NCBI GenBank assembly: GCA_034003725.1
Contig: JAVEYB010000001.1
Coordinates: 394,641 to 458,640, forward strand
DNA length: 64,000 nt
Source of the DNA: Candidatus Zixiibacteriota bacterium
GTDB lineage: Bacteria; Zixibacteria; MSB-5A5; GN15; FEB-12
Reading direction: 5' to 3'
In this document: one piece after another, positions 8,838 to 16,397 of the stretch
Layout: every line of letters begins with the position of its first letter
Numbering within the stretch: the stretch's first letter is position 1
Notes under the pieces: generated by a model
What the model was told of the DNA's origin: nothing
What the model saw: the letters and a program-made list of their open reading frames with translations, nothing else
Databases searched by the model: none
Translations under genes and position numbers: made by a program

Positions 8838-9859
8838 CGGCGGAAACTCCGGACGGTTTCGATCATAGCATGCACCGACTCGATCGGCGTCTCCGGCTCG
8901 ATGCCGTGACCGAGGTTGAAAATGAAGCGGCGATGGTCGCCGACACTGTCGAGGACTTTACGGGTTTCGCGCCGGACAACGTCGGGGGTATCGAACAACA
9001 CGGTGGGGTCGAGATTGCCCTGAATGCTTCTGGTCGAAAGCTGTTTCGCAAGGGCACCGATATCGACCCGGTAGTCTACTCCGACCACTTCGCATTCAAC
9101 GCCGTCGAGCAGGTCCGCGTAAGGAGCGACGTTGTTGACAAACAGGATGCGCGGCGTTTTCAGGTCGCGAAGGCTGCTGAAAATCCTGTTAAGCGGCTCG
9201 ACCGACCAGCGCCGGTAATCGCTGCGTGAGAGCACTCCTCCCCAGCTGTCGAAGATCTGGACGGCATCGGCGCCCGCCTCGATCTGCGCCCGCAGGTACT
9301 GCGCGCTGACGCTCACCAGTTTGTCGAAGAGCCGTTGTGCGGCCGCGGGAAACTCGTGCAAAAATCGCTTGGCGCGGCTGAAACTTTTCGAGCCGGCGCC
9401 TTCGACCATGTAGGAGGCCAGAGTGAAGGGGGACCCGATAAACCCAATGAGCGGCTTCGACGGCAACATCCGCTTGATCATCGCGACGCCTTCGAGCGCA
9501 AACGCCAGCTCCGTTCGGGGGTCCGGTTCGCGCAACAGGTCAACATCGCGCTCGGATTGGATCGGGTTGTGCAACACCGGCCCGCCCTCGGGGAAGTCAA
9601 TCTTCATCCCCATCGGTTCGAGCATGGTCAGGATATCGGAAAAAAGAATCGCGGCGTCGAGATCAAACCGGTCGATCGGCTGCCTGACGACCTCGGCAAT
9701 CAGTTCCGGGGACCGGCACAACTGCTGGAATGAGACTTTTTCGCGGATTGCCCGGTACTCGGGCAGGTACCGTCCGGCCTGCCGCATGATCCAGATCGGA
9801 ATCGGTCCATCGTTGTCGCCGCGACAGGCAGCCAGAAAGGGGCTCGAGGTCAGGCCCAT
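8834..9859 (-). CDS. hemE: Uroporphyrinogen decarboxylase
   Basis: Removes four carboxylates from uroporphyrinogen III to make coproporphyrinogen III. The N-terminal signature 'WIMRQAGRYLPEYR' holds the conserved arginines that bind the substrate. 'AAILFSDILTMLEPMGM' contains the catalytic Asp, and 'FIFNLGHGIEPETPIESV' is the C-terminal signature. The length of 341 residues is standard. It starts 10 bp inside the end of hemL and stops inside the hemN start, so translation is coupled on both sides. Confidence 0.95.
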   Translation of the reverse strand: MGLTSSPFLAACRGDNDGPIPIWIMRQAGRYLPEYRAIREKVSFQQLCRSPELIAEVVRQPIDRFDLDAAILFSDILTMLEPMGMKIDFPEGGPVLHNPIQSERDVDLLREPDPRTELAFALEGVAMIKRMLPSKPLIGFIGSPFTLASYMVEGAGSKSFSRAKRFLHEFPAAAQRLFDKLVSVSAQYLRAQIEAGADAVQIFDSWGGVLSRSDYRRWSVEPLNRIFSSLRDLKTPRILFVNNVAPYADLLDGVECEVVGVDYRVDIGALAKQLSTRSIQGNLDPTVLFDTPDVVRRETRKVLDSVGDHRRFIFNLGHGIEPETPIESVHAMIETVRSFRR

Positions 9860-11145
9860 ACGTGCGCCTCGGCAGTGATGGCGTCGACAAGCCGGTCGGC
9901 TGCCTGTTGAAGCATGTCGTCCGTGTGGGCGGAAGACAGGAAACAGACTTCGTACCCTGACGGCGGCAGGTAGATTCCGTGATCGAGGATAGACTCGTGC
10001 ATGCGATTATAGTGCGAGATGCCGTCGCTGCTGATCGCGGCCGCGGAACGGGGCAGCTCGCGTTGAAAGACGATCCAGAATACCGAGGCTACGCCTGCAA
10101 TCGTGACGGTGCGGCTGGAAAGTCGCGCGATCATGCCGGCGACAAACTTTCGATTACGTTCTTCGAGCTGGGCGTGAATCCGACCGTCGGCGAGCTTTCG
10201 CAGGGTCGTCAACCCGGCCACCATGGCGACCGGATTGCCGGACAGGGTTCCGGCCTGATAGACCGGACCGAGCGGAGAGAGTTTGTTCATAATGTCGGCG
10301 CGGCCGCCGAAGGCGCCGACGGGCATGCCACCGCCGATGATTTTGCCGTAGGTGAGGAGGTCCGGTTGAATTCCGTAGTAGGCGGCGGCTCCTCCCATGC
10401 CGACCCGGAAGCCGGTGATCACTTCATCAAGTATGAGCAGCGCGCCGTGCTTCTCGGTCAGGGCACGGAGCAGGCGGATGTATTCGTGGCGTTGAATCAG
10501 CAGGCCGTTGTTGGCGGGAATGCCTTCGATGATGACGGCTGCAAGCCGGTCGCCGTGCTGTTTGAAGAAAGCCTCGAGCGCCTCTTCGTCGTCAAGCGGC
10601 AAGACCGCGGTTTCCGACGTGAGCGCACGGGGAACTCCTGCGGATGACGGTTGGCCGAACGTCGCGAGGCCGGAGCCGGCGCTGACGAGCAGATGATCGC
10701 TGTGCCCGTGGTAGCAGCCTTCAAACTTGAGAATGAGGTCACGGCCGGTGAATCCCCGCGCGACACGGACAGCGGACATGACGGCTTCGGTGCCGGATGA
10801 CACGAAGCGAATGCTCTCCACGGCGTCGACCTGCTCGACGATGAACGACGCGAGGTTGTATTCGTGTTCGGTGGAGGCGCCGAACGTCATGCCGCGATCG
10901 ATCTGCGCCTTGACGGCGGCGACGACGTCCGGATCGCCGTGTCCGAGAATGAGCGGTCCCCACGAGCAACAGAAATCGATATAGCGATTACCGTCGACAT
11001 CGATCAGCCACGCCTTTTCGCCCCGGTCGATAAACCGCGGCGTGCCACCCACGGATTTAAATGCGCGGACAGGCGAATGCACACCGCCGGGCGTCACCGC
11101 ACCGGCTTTCAGCATCAATTCGCGAGATTTGTCTGTCTTTGCCAT
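9850..11145 (-). CDS. hemL: Glutamate-1-semialdehyde 2,1-aminomutase
   Basis: Converts glutamate-1-semialdehyde to 5-aminolevulinate, the second step of the C5 route begun by HemA. It is a PLP-dependent class III aminotransferase fold. The catalytic Lys is in 'YGKIIGGGMPVGAFGG', the PLP-contacting Asp in 'LLILDEVITGFRVG', and 'GGVHSPVRAF' near the N-terminus is diagnostic of the mutase rather than a transaminase. ATG 11145 gives 431 residues, the family length. ATG 11172 is also possible, and an upstream frame to 11238 runs into hemC. The SD for 11145 (GGCAGGG) is close to the codon. Confidence 0.93.
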   Translation of the reverse strand: MAKTDKSRELMLKAGAVTPGGVHSPVRAFKSVGGTPRFIDRGEKAWLIDVDGNRYIDFCCSWGPLILGHGDPDVVAAVKAQIDRGMTFGASTEHEYNLASFIVEQVDAVESIRFVSSGTEAVMSAVRVARGFTGRDLILKFEGCYHGHSDHLLVSAGSGLATFGQPSSAGVPRALTSETAVLPLDDEEALEAFFKQHGDRLAAVIIEGIPANNGLLIQRHEYIRLLRALTEKHGALLILDEVITGFRVGMGGAAAYYGIQPDLLTYGKIIGGGMPVGAFGGRADIMNKLSPLGPVYQAGTLSGNPVAMVAGLTTLRKLADGRIHAQLEERNRKFVAGMIARLSSRTVTIAGVASVFWIVFQRELPRSAAAISSDGISHYNRMHESILDHGIYLPPSGYEVCFLSSAHTDDMLQQAADRLVDAITAEAHVWA

Positions 11146-11194
11146 ACCCTGCCGTTTATTGCTATAGCTCATGCCCGACAGCCCGGGATGGCCG

Positions 11195-12121
11195 TCAGGC
11201 ACACCTTGCATCGGGCGCTCTGAGATTGTTGAACACACGGTCGACTACCCGATCGATATCGTTGCCGACTGCTTCCGTTGTCTCTACTCTTGTCCAGCGA
11301 CCGGCGCTGAGAGATCCAAGGACGGCCTTCAGCCGGTACTGATTCCGGTCGACTTCCGAATAGACACCGAGCGGCAAGGAGCAGCCTGCGTCGAATCTGG
11401 CGAGCAGACCGCGTTCGAGCGCGGCGGAAGCCGCATCGTCGTCCGAGTTGAGACGCGCGACGGTTTCCCGAGTCGGCGTATCGTCCGTTCTGACCTGCAT
11501 GCCGAGTATTCCCTGGGCCGGCGCCGGGAGGAACTGCTCCGGGTCCAGCGGAACCACCATCAGATCATCCAATGCCAGCCGAAGCCGTGTTACGCCGGCG
11601 GCGGCAATGACGATGGCATCGTATCGACCTTCGCGCAGGCGGCTGATCCGGGTGGGGACGTTGCCACGGAGATCGCGAATCTGCAGGGTCGGATCGTGCC
11701 AGGTTATCTGGCAAGCGCGCCGGGCGGAGCTTGTGCCGATCACGGCGCCGGTGCGTACCCCGAGCAGGCCGATACCGGTGTACGCATCGGGTCGTACCAA
11801 CAGCATGTCGCCCCGGTCGGCCCTGAAGCCAACCGCGCCCAGCATTAACCCGTCGGGTTGTGTCGTCATGAGGTCCTTGAGTGAATGGACGGCCAGGTCG
11901 ATTTCGCAGCCGAGCAGCGCCTCTTCAAGTTCTCTGGTAAAGAAACCTTTGCCTTCCATCTTGTCAAATGGGATGCTGTCGATTCTGTCCCCGCTGGTGC
12001 GGATGACTTTGATCGCGATATCGCAGCCGTGCTCTCGCACGAGGTGGTCACGGACAAACCGCGCCTGCCAGAGGGCGAGATCCGAACCGCGCGTACCTAT
12101 GGTAAGGCGCAGCCGACTCAT
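11195..12121 (-). CDS. hemC: Hydroxymethylbilane synthase (porphobilinogen deaminase)
   Basis: Polymerises four porphobilinogens into hydroxymethylbilane. The N-terminal 'IGTRGSDLALWQA' motif is universal in the family. Asp of 'EIDLAVHSLKDL' is the catalytic acid, the Arg-rich stretch 'GTSSARRACQI' binds the growing chain, and Cys247 in 'FDAGCSLPLG' is the expected anchor of the dipyrromethane cofactor. Length is 308 residues. It overlaps hemA by an ATGA. There is no HemD extension at the C-terminus. Confidence 0.95.
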   Translation of the reverse strand: MSRLRLTIGTRGSDLALWQARFVRDHLVREHGCDIAIKVIRTSGDRIDSIPFDKMEGKGFFTRELEEALLGCEIDLAVHSLKDLMTTQPDGLMLGAVGFRADRGDMLLVRPDAYTGIGLLGVRTGAVIGTSSARRACQITWHDPTLQIRDLRGNVPTRISRLREGRYDAIVIAAAGVTRLRLALDDLMVVPLDPEQFLPAPAQGILGMQVRTDDTPTRETVARLNSDDDAASAALERGLLARFDAGCSLPLGVYSEVDRNQYRLKAVLGSLSAGRWTRVETTEAVGNDIDRVVDRVFNNLRAPDARCA

Positions 12122-13389
12122 CCGACCGCCTTGCTGTTCTCCGCGGGCAGGGATTCAAAGCTCAGGTCGGTGCGAAGCGTGACGAGTCGGTCGGAAAGCG
12201 CTTTGACGGGTTGAAACGCGGATTGACCGATCAGCCGCTTCACCAGTCGCTCGACCGCGTCGCGTTCATCGGCGGAGAGCGATGTCAGCCGGCTGGCGAA
12301 CAGGTTATCGAGCGCCTGCTCGGCCAGTTCGAGCGTCTCGTGATACGACTTGTGGAAGATCGGTTTGAGCGACACCTCGATGCGTTCGGACAGGTAACGG
12401 GTGACGGCATCTTTGACGATCTCGTTGGCCTTTCCGGCCTCGATGAATTTTTTGCGAAGGTTGCCGTGGGCGGCCGATTTGAGGCGGGGAATGTCGATAA
12501 CGGTGAGCTTCGGATGGACGCTGCATTCGGGAGCAAAATCGCGCGGGACGGCAAGGTCGATGCAGAGTACGGTGTTGGGAGACAGGGAGAGCCGATCGGC
12601 GAAAGATCGGTCGAACACCGGATCGGACGACGCCGTCGCCGAGATGATGGCATCGACCGCTATCGGGCGTTCCACGAATGCTGCGAGGGGCATCGCCCGG
12701 CCACCGAATTGACTCGCAAGGAGATCGGCCTTTTCAGCGGTACGGTTCACGAAGAGCAGCTCGACGGAAGGCCACTGCGCGATCTGTTTCGCCAGTTTTG
12801 AGGTCATGACTCCCGACCCGACGAGGGCGACCACCGCCCGCTCGCGTCCCGCGAGACAGGCATAGAGTCGCTCAGCAGCCAGCGAGGCCATCGAGAGCGC
12901 CCCTGATCCAAGGTCGGTGTTCCGTTTGACCTGGCGGGCGACCAGTAGCGCTTCCTGCGCCAGGCTGTCGAGTATCGGCCCGCACATGCCGGCAGAGCGG
13001 GCATCGTGCCACGACTGCCTGAACTGGCCGGTTATCTGTGTTTCACCGACCACGAGCGACTCAAGTGACGCTACGGTGCGGAAGAGGTGGGTGATGGCTT
13101 CACGACCGGTGAAGGAATAGAAGTCGTTCGGGAAGAAGGAGATCGAACGTTTGCCGCGGAAGAAATAGTCAATCAGCCGGTGAAGGACATGGTTTTCGGA
13201 CTCGCCGGTATCGGTCGCGTAGATGAACTCGACGCGGTTGCACGTGGCGAGATATATGAGTTCCGACAGACCGAGTGCGTGTTTCAAGCGCGCGAGATCG
13301 GCCTCGCGAGTGTCCCGGCCAAGGGTCAACTGTTCCAACAAAGGCAGGTTCTGCTGCCAGATCGAAGTGCCGATGATCCCGAACGTCAT
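12118..13389 (-). CDS. hemA: Glutamyl-tRNA reductase
   Basis: Reduces glutamyl-tRNA to glutamate-1-semialdehyde with NADPH, the committed and usually regulated step of C5-type tetrapyrrole synthesis. The nucleophile Cys50 lies in 'LATCNRVEFIY', the same numbering as in well-studied enzymes. 'VVGETQITGQFRQS' is the second family signature, and 'VALVGSGVMTSKLAKQI' is the NADPH-binding segment. The C-terminal helices for dimerisation are present (423 residues in all). It is first in the haem operon. An SD (GGAGGAACAGG) precedes the ATG. The 218 bp upstream hold a CRP/FNR-type palindrome. Confidence 0.95.
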   Translation of the reverse strand: MTFGIIGTSIWQQNLPLLEQLTLGRDTREADLARLKHALGLSELIYLATCNRVEFIYATDTGESENHVLHRLIDYFFRGKRSISFFPNDFYSFTGREAITHLFRTVASLESLVVGETQITGQFRQSWHDARSAGMCGPILDSLAQEALLVARQVKRNTDLGSGALSMASLAAERLYACLAGRERAVVALVGSGVMTSKLAKQIAQWPSVELLFVNRTAEKADLLASQFGGRAMPLAAFVERPIAVDAIISATASSDPVFDRSFADRLSLSPNTVLCIDLAVPRDFAPECSVHPKLTVIDIPRLKSAAHGNLRKKFIEAGKANEIVKDAVTRYLSERIEVSLKPIFHKSYHETLELAEQALDNLFASRLTSLSADERDAVERLVKRLIGQSAFQPVKALSDRLVTLRTDLSFESLPAENSKAVG

Positions 13390-13462
13390 GTTTGACCTGT
13401 TCCTCCGCAGGTGGTTGTCCGTTCAACTTGTCGGTGAGTATCGGCAGAAATACCGGACTAAT

Positions 13463-13498
13463 TGTCACGGGAATGTCACGCTTGTGAAAAATGTAACA
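13463..13498 (-). promoter_or_regulatory. Candidate operator cluster upstream of the haem operon
   Basis: Two elements lie 75-110 bp upstream of hemA. On the + strand, TGTCACG occurs twice in direct orientation (13463-13469 and 13474-13480), 11 bp apart, about one helical turn. Next to them is TGTGA-N6-TAACA (13483-13498), flanked by T on the left and A on the right. It matches the CRP/FNR-family consensus TGTGA-N6-TCACA at 9 of 10 positions. No good -35/-10 pair was recognised, so the position relative to a promoter is unknown. Confidence 0.4.
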
Positions 13499-13607
13499 AA
13501 AAATTGGTCGAAATAGTCTACGCTGGAGTATGGTTTTTCGTTGTGAGGCGAGCCGCAGGGACGAGTTACAATGGATGGCGAGGCCTATCTGGTCCCGTGA
13601 GAGTGAC

Positions 13608-15263
13608 TTACTGGGCGACGGGCGCCGGGTGCAGGGGGAAGCGCAGCCGGAAGGTTGTTCCCTGTCCCGGTTCGCTGTCGATTTCGACGTCGGCACCGTG
13701 GTTCTGAATAATCCGCGCGCACGTGACCAGTCCGTAGCCATGCCCTCCGGGCTTGGTGGTCAAATGTGTTTTGAACAACCGTTCTTTGATGTCGGGAGCG
13801 ATGCCCACGCCGTTGTCAGAGACGGTCAAGAGAACACAGTCGCCGTCGCGAGCGGTTCGGATCGTGATTTCGCCGTTGTCACGGCCGGTTTCGCGGATGG
13901 CGTCGGCGGCGTTGTTGGCGAAATTGAGCAGCAGTTGCGCGATTTGATCGGTATCCAACTCGAACGTCGGGAGGTCATGATCCGGGTGGACCTGCACGGC
14001 GATTCGCGAGAACCGTTTTTGAATCGAGACAAAGGAGAGGACGTCGGCGACAACGGCATTGAGGTCGGCCTCGGCCTTTTTCGTGTCGAGGCGGGTGTAG
14101 TCCATGAGTCCGGAGGTGAAGCGCTCCATTTTGGCGACGTGGGATTTGAGTTTTTCCAGGGCGGTTTCGACCTTTTCGGTTTTGCCCTTCGCGAGGTTCA
14201 TCTGTGATATCTCGACACCGCCGAGAATCAGCCCGAGGAAGTTGTTCAGTTCGTGGGAGATCGACGAGGCCATCACGCCCTTGTCGGCGAACTTCTCGAG
14301 GTTGAACATGCGCTGGTCGGTTTCTTTCTGCCTGGTGATGTCTTCCAGCGTAATCAACATATCAGCGGACTCCTCGCGGTTCATCATGGTGGCACTCACG
14401 GCGAAAATCCGTTCGGATGAGCCGACGGAAGCCACCAGCGACTCGCTCACCCGACCGCGGCGCATGGTCCGGGCCCGGTCGATCCGCCTGGCCCACCCCG
14501 GGAAGGCACTCTCGCAGAAGATTTCGCGAAGCGACAATCCTTCGTCGGTCTGCAGCGCGGCAAGCATCGGGTTGACACTGCGGAGAATCTGTCGGCCTGA
14601 GTCGTTTACCTTCACGAGCATATTGTCGACGTTGAAGACGAAGACACCCTGCTTGACGTTGTCGAGGATTTCGAGATACCAGGCATTCAGGCGGGCGATT
14701 TCAAGGAAGAGATACGAACTGGCCAGCATCGGCGAAATCGTCCCGGCCAGCATGGACAGCAGCTTCACCTCGGCGGGTTCAAACGGCCGTCCGGAGACTT
14801 TGGCACCCAGTCCGAGAATACCGGCAAGACTGTCGCCATGATATAAGGGGGCAATGACTGCGACACCGACGCGCGTCAGCGTTTCGTGCAGCCGTTCCGG
14901 GACTCTGTCCGAAGACCTCATGTCCGCGACCAGGCACGAACCCGGCCCGTCTTCGATATAGTCGACCAGTTGTGCGACATTGCCGAGAGTCGCCAGTTCC
15001 CGGCTGCCTTTGAACCTGCCGATACCGCAGAAGAAGGGGCTGTCCACCTGAGCGCGGGGATTGCCGACGAGGGCGAAGGCGCTGGTGACGGAGAACTGGC
15101 CCGACGTCGTCAGCAACAGGACTTCAACAAGGTGGGCGAAGTCCGGGCGCGTGGCGAACTGGCGGGTCATTTTCACAAGTGCATCGAGCGCCAGAATCTG
15201 TTTGTCCACCAACTGGTTTCGAGCGGCGGCGCCGGTGGGAATGTATTCGGAGTTCACGGTCAT
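13608..15263 (-). CDS. GAF-PAS sensor histidine kinase
   Basis: A 551-residue cytoplasmic sensor kinase with no transmembrane segment seen. A GAF-like domain covers about 20-190, a PAS-like domain about 195-312 ('LDNVKQGVFVFNVDNMLVKV'), then HisKA with the phosphoacceptor His337 in 'SSISHELNNFLG'. The HATPase domain shows the N box ('NFANNAADAI'), G1 ('DNGVGIAPDIKERLF') and G2 ('GGHGYGLVTCARI'). It ends the six-gene unit, 19 bp after the lone STAS gene. There is no receiver or response regulator in the window, so its partner is encoded elsewhere or it acts on the partner-switching proteins (inference). Confidence 0.88.
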   Translation of the reverse strand: MTVNSEYIPTGAAARNQLVDKQILALDALVKMTRQFATRPDFAHLVEVLLLTTSGQFSVTSAFALVGNPRAQVDSPFFCGIGRFKGSRELATLGNVAQLVDYIEDGPGSCLVADMRSSDRVPERLHETLTRVGVAVIAPLYHGDSLAGILGLGAKVSGRPFEPAEVKLLSMLAGTISPMLASSYLFLEIARLNAWYLEILDNVKQGVFVFNVDNMLVKVNDSGRQILRSVNPMLAALQTDEGLSLREIFCESAFPGWARRIDRARTMRRGRVSESLVASVGSSERIFAVSATMMNREESADMLITLEDITRQKETDQRMFNLEKFADKGVMASSISHELNNFLGLILGGVEISQMNLAKGKTEKVETALEKLKSHVAKMERFTSGLMDYTRLDTKKAEADLNAVVADVLSFVSIQKRFSRIAVQVHPDHDLPTFELDTDQIAQLLLNFANNAADAIRETGRDNGEITIRTARDGDCVLLTVSDNGVGIAPDIKERLFKTHLTTKPGGHGYGLVTCARIIQNHGADVEIDSEPGQGTTFRLRFPLHPAPVAQ

Positions 15264-15282
15264 AAGCCGGATATCCCTGTTG

Positions 15283-15630
15283 TTACTTCGCTGCCAGCGC
15301 CTGCTCGCGTGTCGGTCGGATAGTCAGAAACTCGGCCAGGTCGAGGACGCTGAAGACGTGCAGTATGTTCGGAGAGACGTGGCACAGGACAATATCTCCT
15401 CCGGCCTCCCGCGATGCCTCCACCGTACCCAGAATGGAACCGACTCCGGCGGACGACAAGAACTGCAGGGCCTGCATATCGATGATGATATTTTTGAACC
15501 CTCGATCTTGAGCCGAAAGTATAGCATCTACCATCTCGTGCGCGTTGTTGTTGTCAAGGGTTGCGCCGGTGGTGATGACGATCGTGTCGTCGCGGATGAT
15601 CTCTTCACGAAGCGATTTTGACGAAGCCAT
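15283..15630 (-). CDS. STAS-domain protein (anti-sigma factor antagonist type)
   Basis: A single STAS domain of about 115 residues, the type that binds an anti-sigma kinase when unphosphorylated. The segment 'NIIIDMQALQFLSSAGVGSI' is the core strand-loop-helix. Ser59 and Ser60 in 'SSAG' sit where the kinase usually phosphorylates antagonists. ATG 15630 is favoured because it forms a TGATG stop-start overlap with the upstream STAS-HATPase gene; an ATG four codons earlier is possible. It is probably the substrate of the kinase domain encoded just before it, and of the phosphatase two genes upstream. Confidence 0.85.
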   Translation of the reverse strand: MASSKSLREEIIRDDTIVITTGATLDNNNAHEMVDAILSAQDRGFKNIIIDMQALQFLSSAGVGSILGTVEASREAGGDIVLCHVSPNILHVFSVLDLAEFLTIRPTREQALAAK

Positions 15631-16397
15631 CAGACACCCCACCGCTTTTCGACTATCAGCACATTCACGCAGCCATCGCGACGTTCATAGCGCACGGAGT
15701 CAGCGAGTCGATGAAACATCGTTATTCCGAAGCCGTGCGTTCGCCGCGCGTTCGCCGCCTCGCGCATGTTATGGGCGTGTTTGTGTGCCGTCGGATCGAA
15801 TTCCAGCCCCATGTCGGCAAACGTCAGCGTCATCGTGCCGTTTCGGGACGACGCGGAGAAGGCAACGGGGCTGTTTTCATCCAGGCCGCTGTGCGCACAT
15901 ATATTGGTCGCGATTTCGTAGAAGATCGTCCGGAGTTCCAGCTCTTTGAGTTCGGGCAGCGCCAGCCGCCCGAGGTATCCCAAGAATGCACTCAGGAAGG
16001 TCTCGATACCTTCCTCGCAGGCGGCGAAGAGGTTGACCATGGTCTCGGCGCCGGCACAGTCAGGTGGCTGCACGATTGCCGTCAGGGCAAGCCGTTCCTG
16101 ATCCTCGTCGCGCTTGAAATACTCGTAGAGGTCGAGCGTTTTCAACACCCGCACCAGAAACTGCGACATCGACACGAGCCGAATGGTCACGCCCGATGCG
16201 GCGCATTGCTCGTGTGCCTGCCACAGCATGGCGATATCTTTCGACGTCACGTGGATCAGCGACGCGCAATCGATGATGATTTCCGAGGGGGCGTCGCGGA
16301 GGGCGGAATCGAGCCTTCCCTGAAACGCCTCCACGTTGCGGCGCGACAGTTCATCGGGTAGTTTAATGGTGACGATGTTTTTCGCGTCAGTCAGCAC
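15630..16397 (-). CDS. STAS-HATPase fusion (anti-sigma kinase-like)
   Basis: A 255-residue two-domain protein. Residues about 1-100 form a STAS domain ('SEIIIDCASLIHVTSKDIAM'). Residues about 115-250 form a SpoIIAB/RsbW-like GHKL ATPase with N box 'EIATNICAH', G1 'FADMGLEFDP' and G2 'HGFGITMFHRLADSVRYERR', all looking functional. In the STAS part the usual D-S-S-G or S-S-A-G segment reads V-T-S-K-D, so the standard phosphoacceptor is altered. Kinase and antagonist are normally separate proteins, so the fusion is unusual. GTG start. It overlaps the phosphatase gene by 11 bp. Confidence 0.85.
   Translation of the reverse strand: MLTDAKNIVTIKLPDELSRRNVEAFQGRLDSALRDAPSEIIIDCASLIHVTSKDIAMLWQAHEQCAASGVTIRLVSMSQFLVRVLKTLDLYEYFKRDEDQERLALTAIVQPPDCAGAETMVNLFAACEEGIETFLSAFLGYLGRLALPELKELELRTIFYEIATNICAHSGLDENSPVAFSASSRNGTMTLTFADMGLEFDPTAHKHAHNMREAANARRTHGFGITMFHRLADSVRYERRDGCVNVLIVEKRWGV

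Noticed and set aside
11195-13389. A hidden hemD inside or beside hemC and hemA
   Set aside because: Both genes have standard lengths and other frames here are shadows. No HemD-like sequence was seen.
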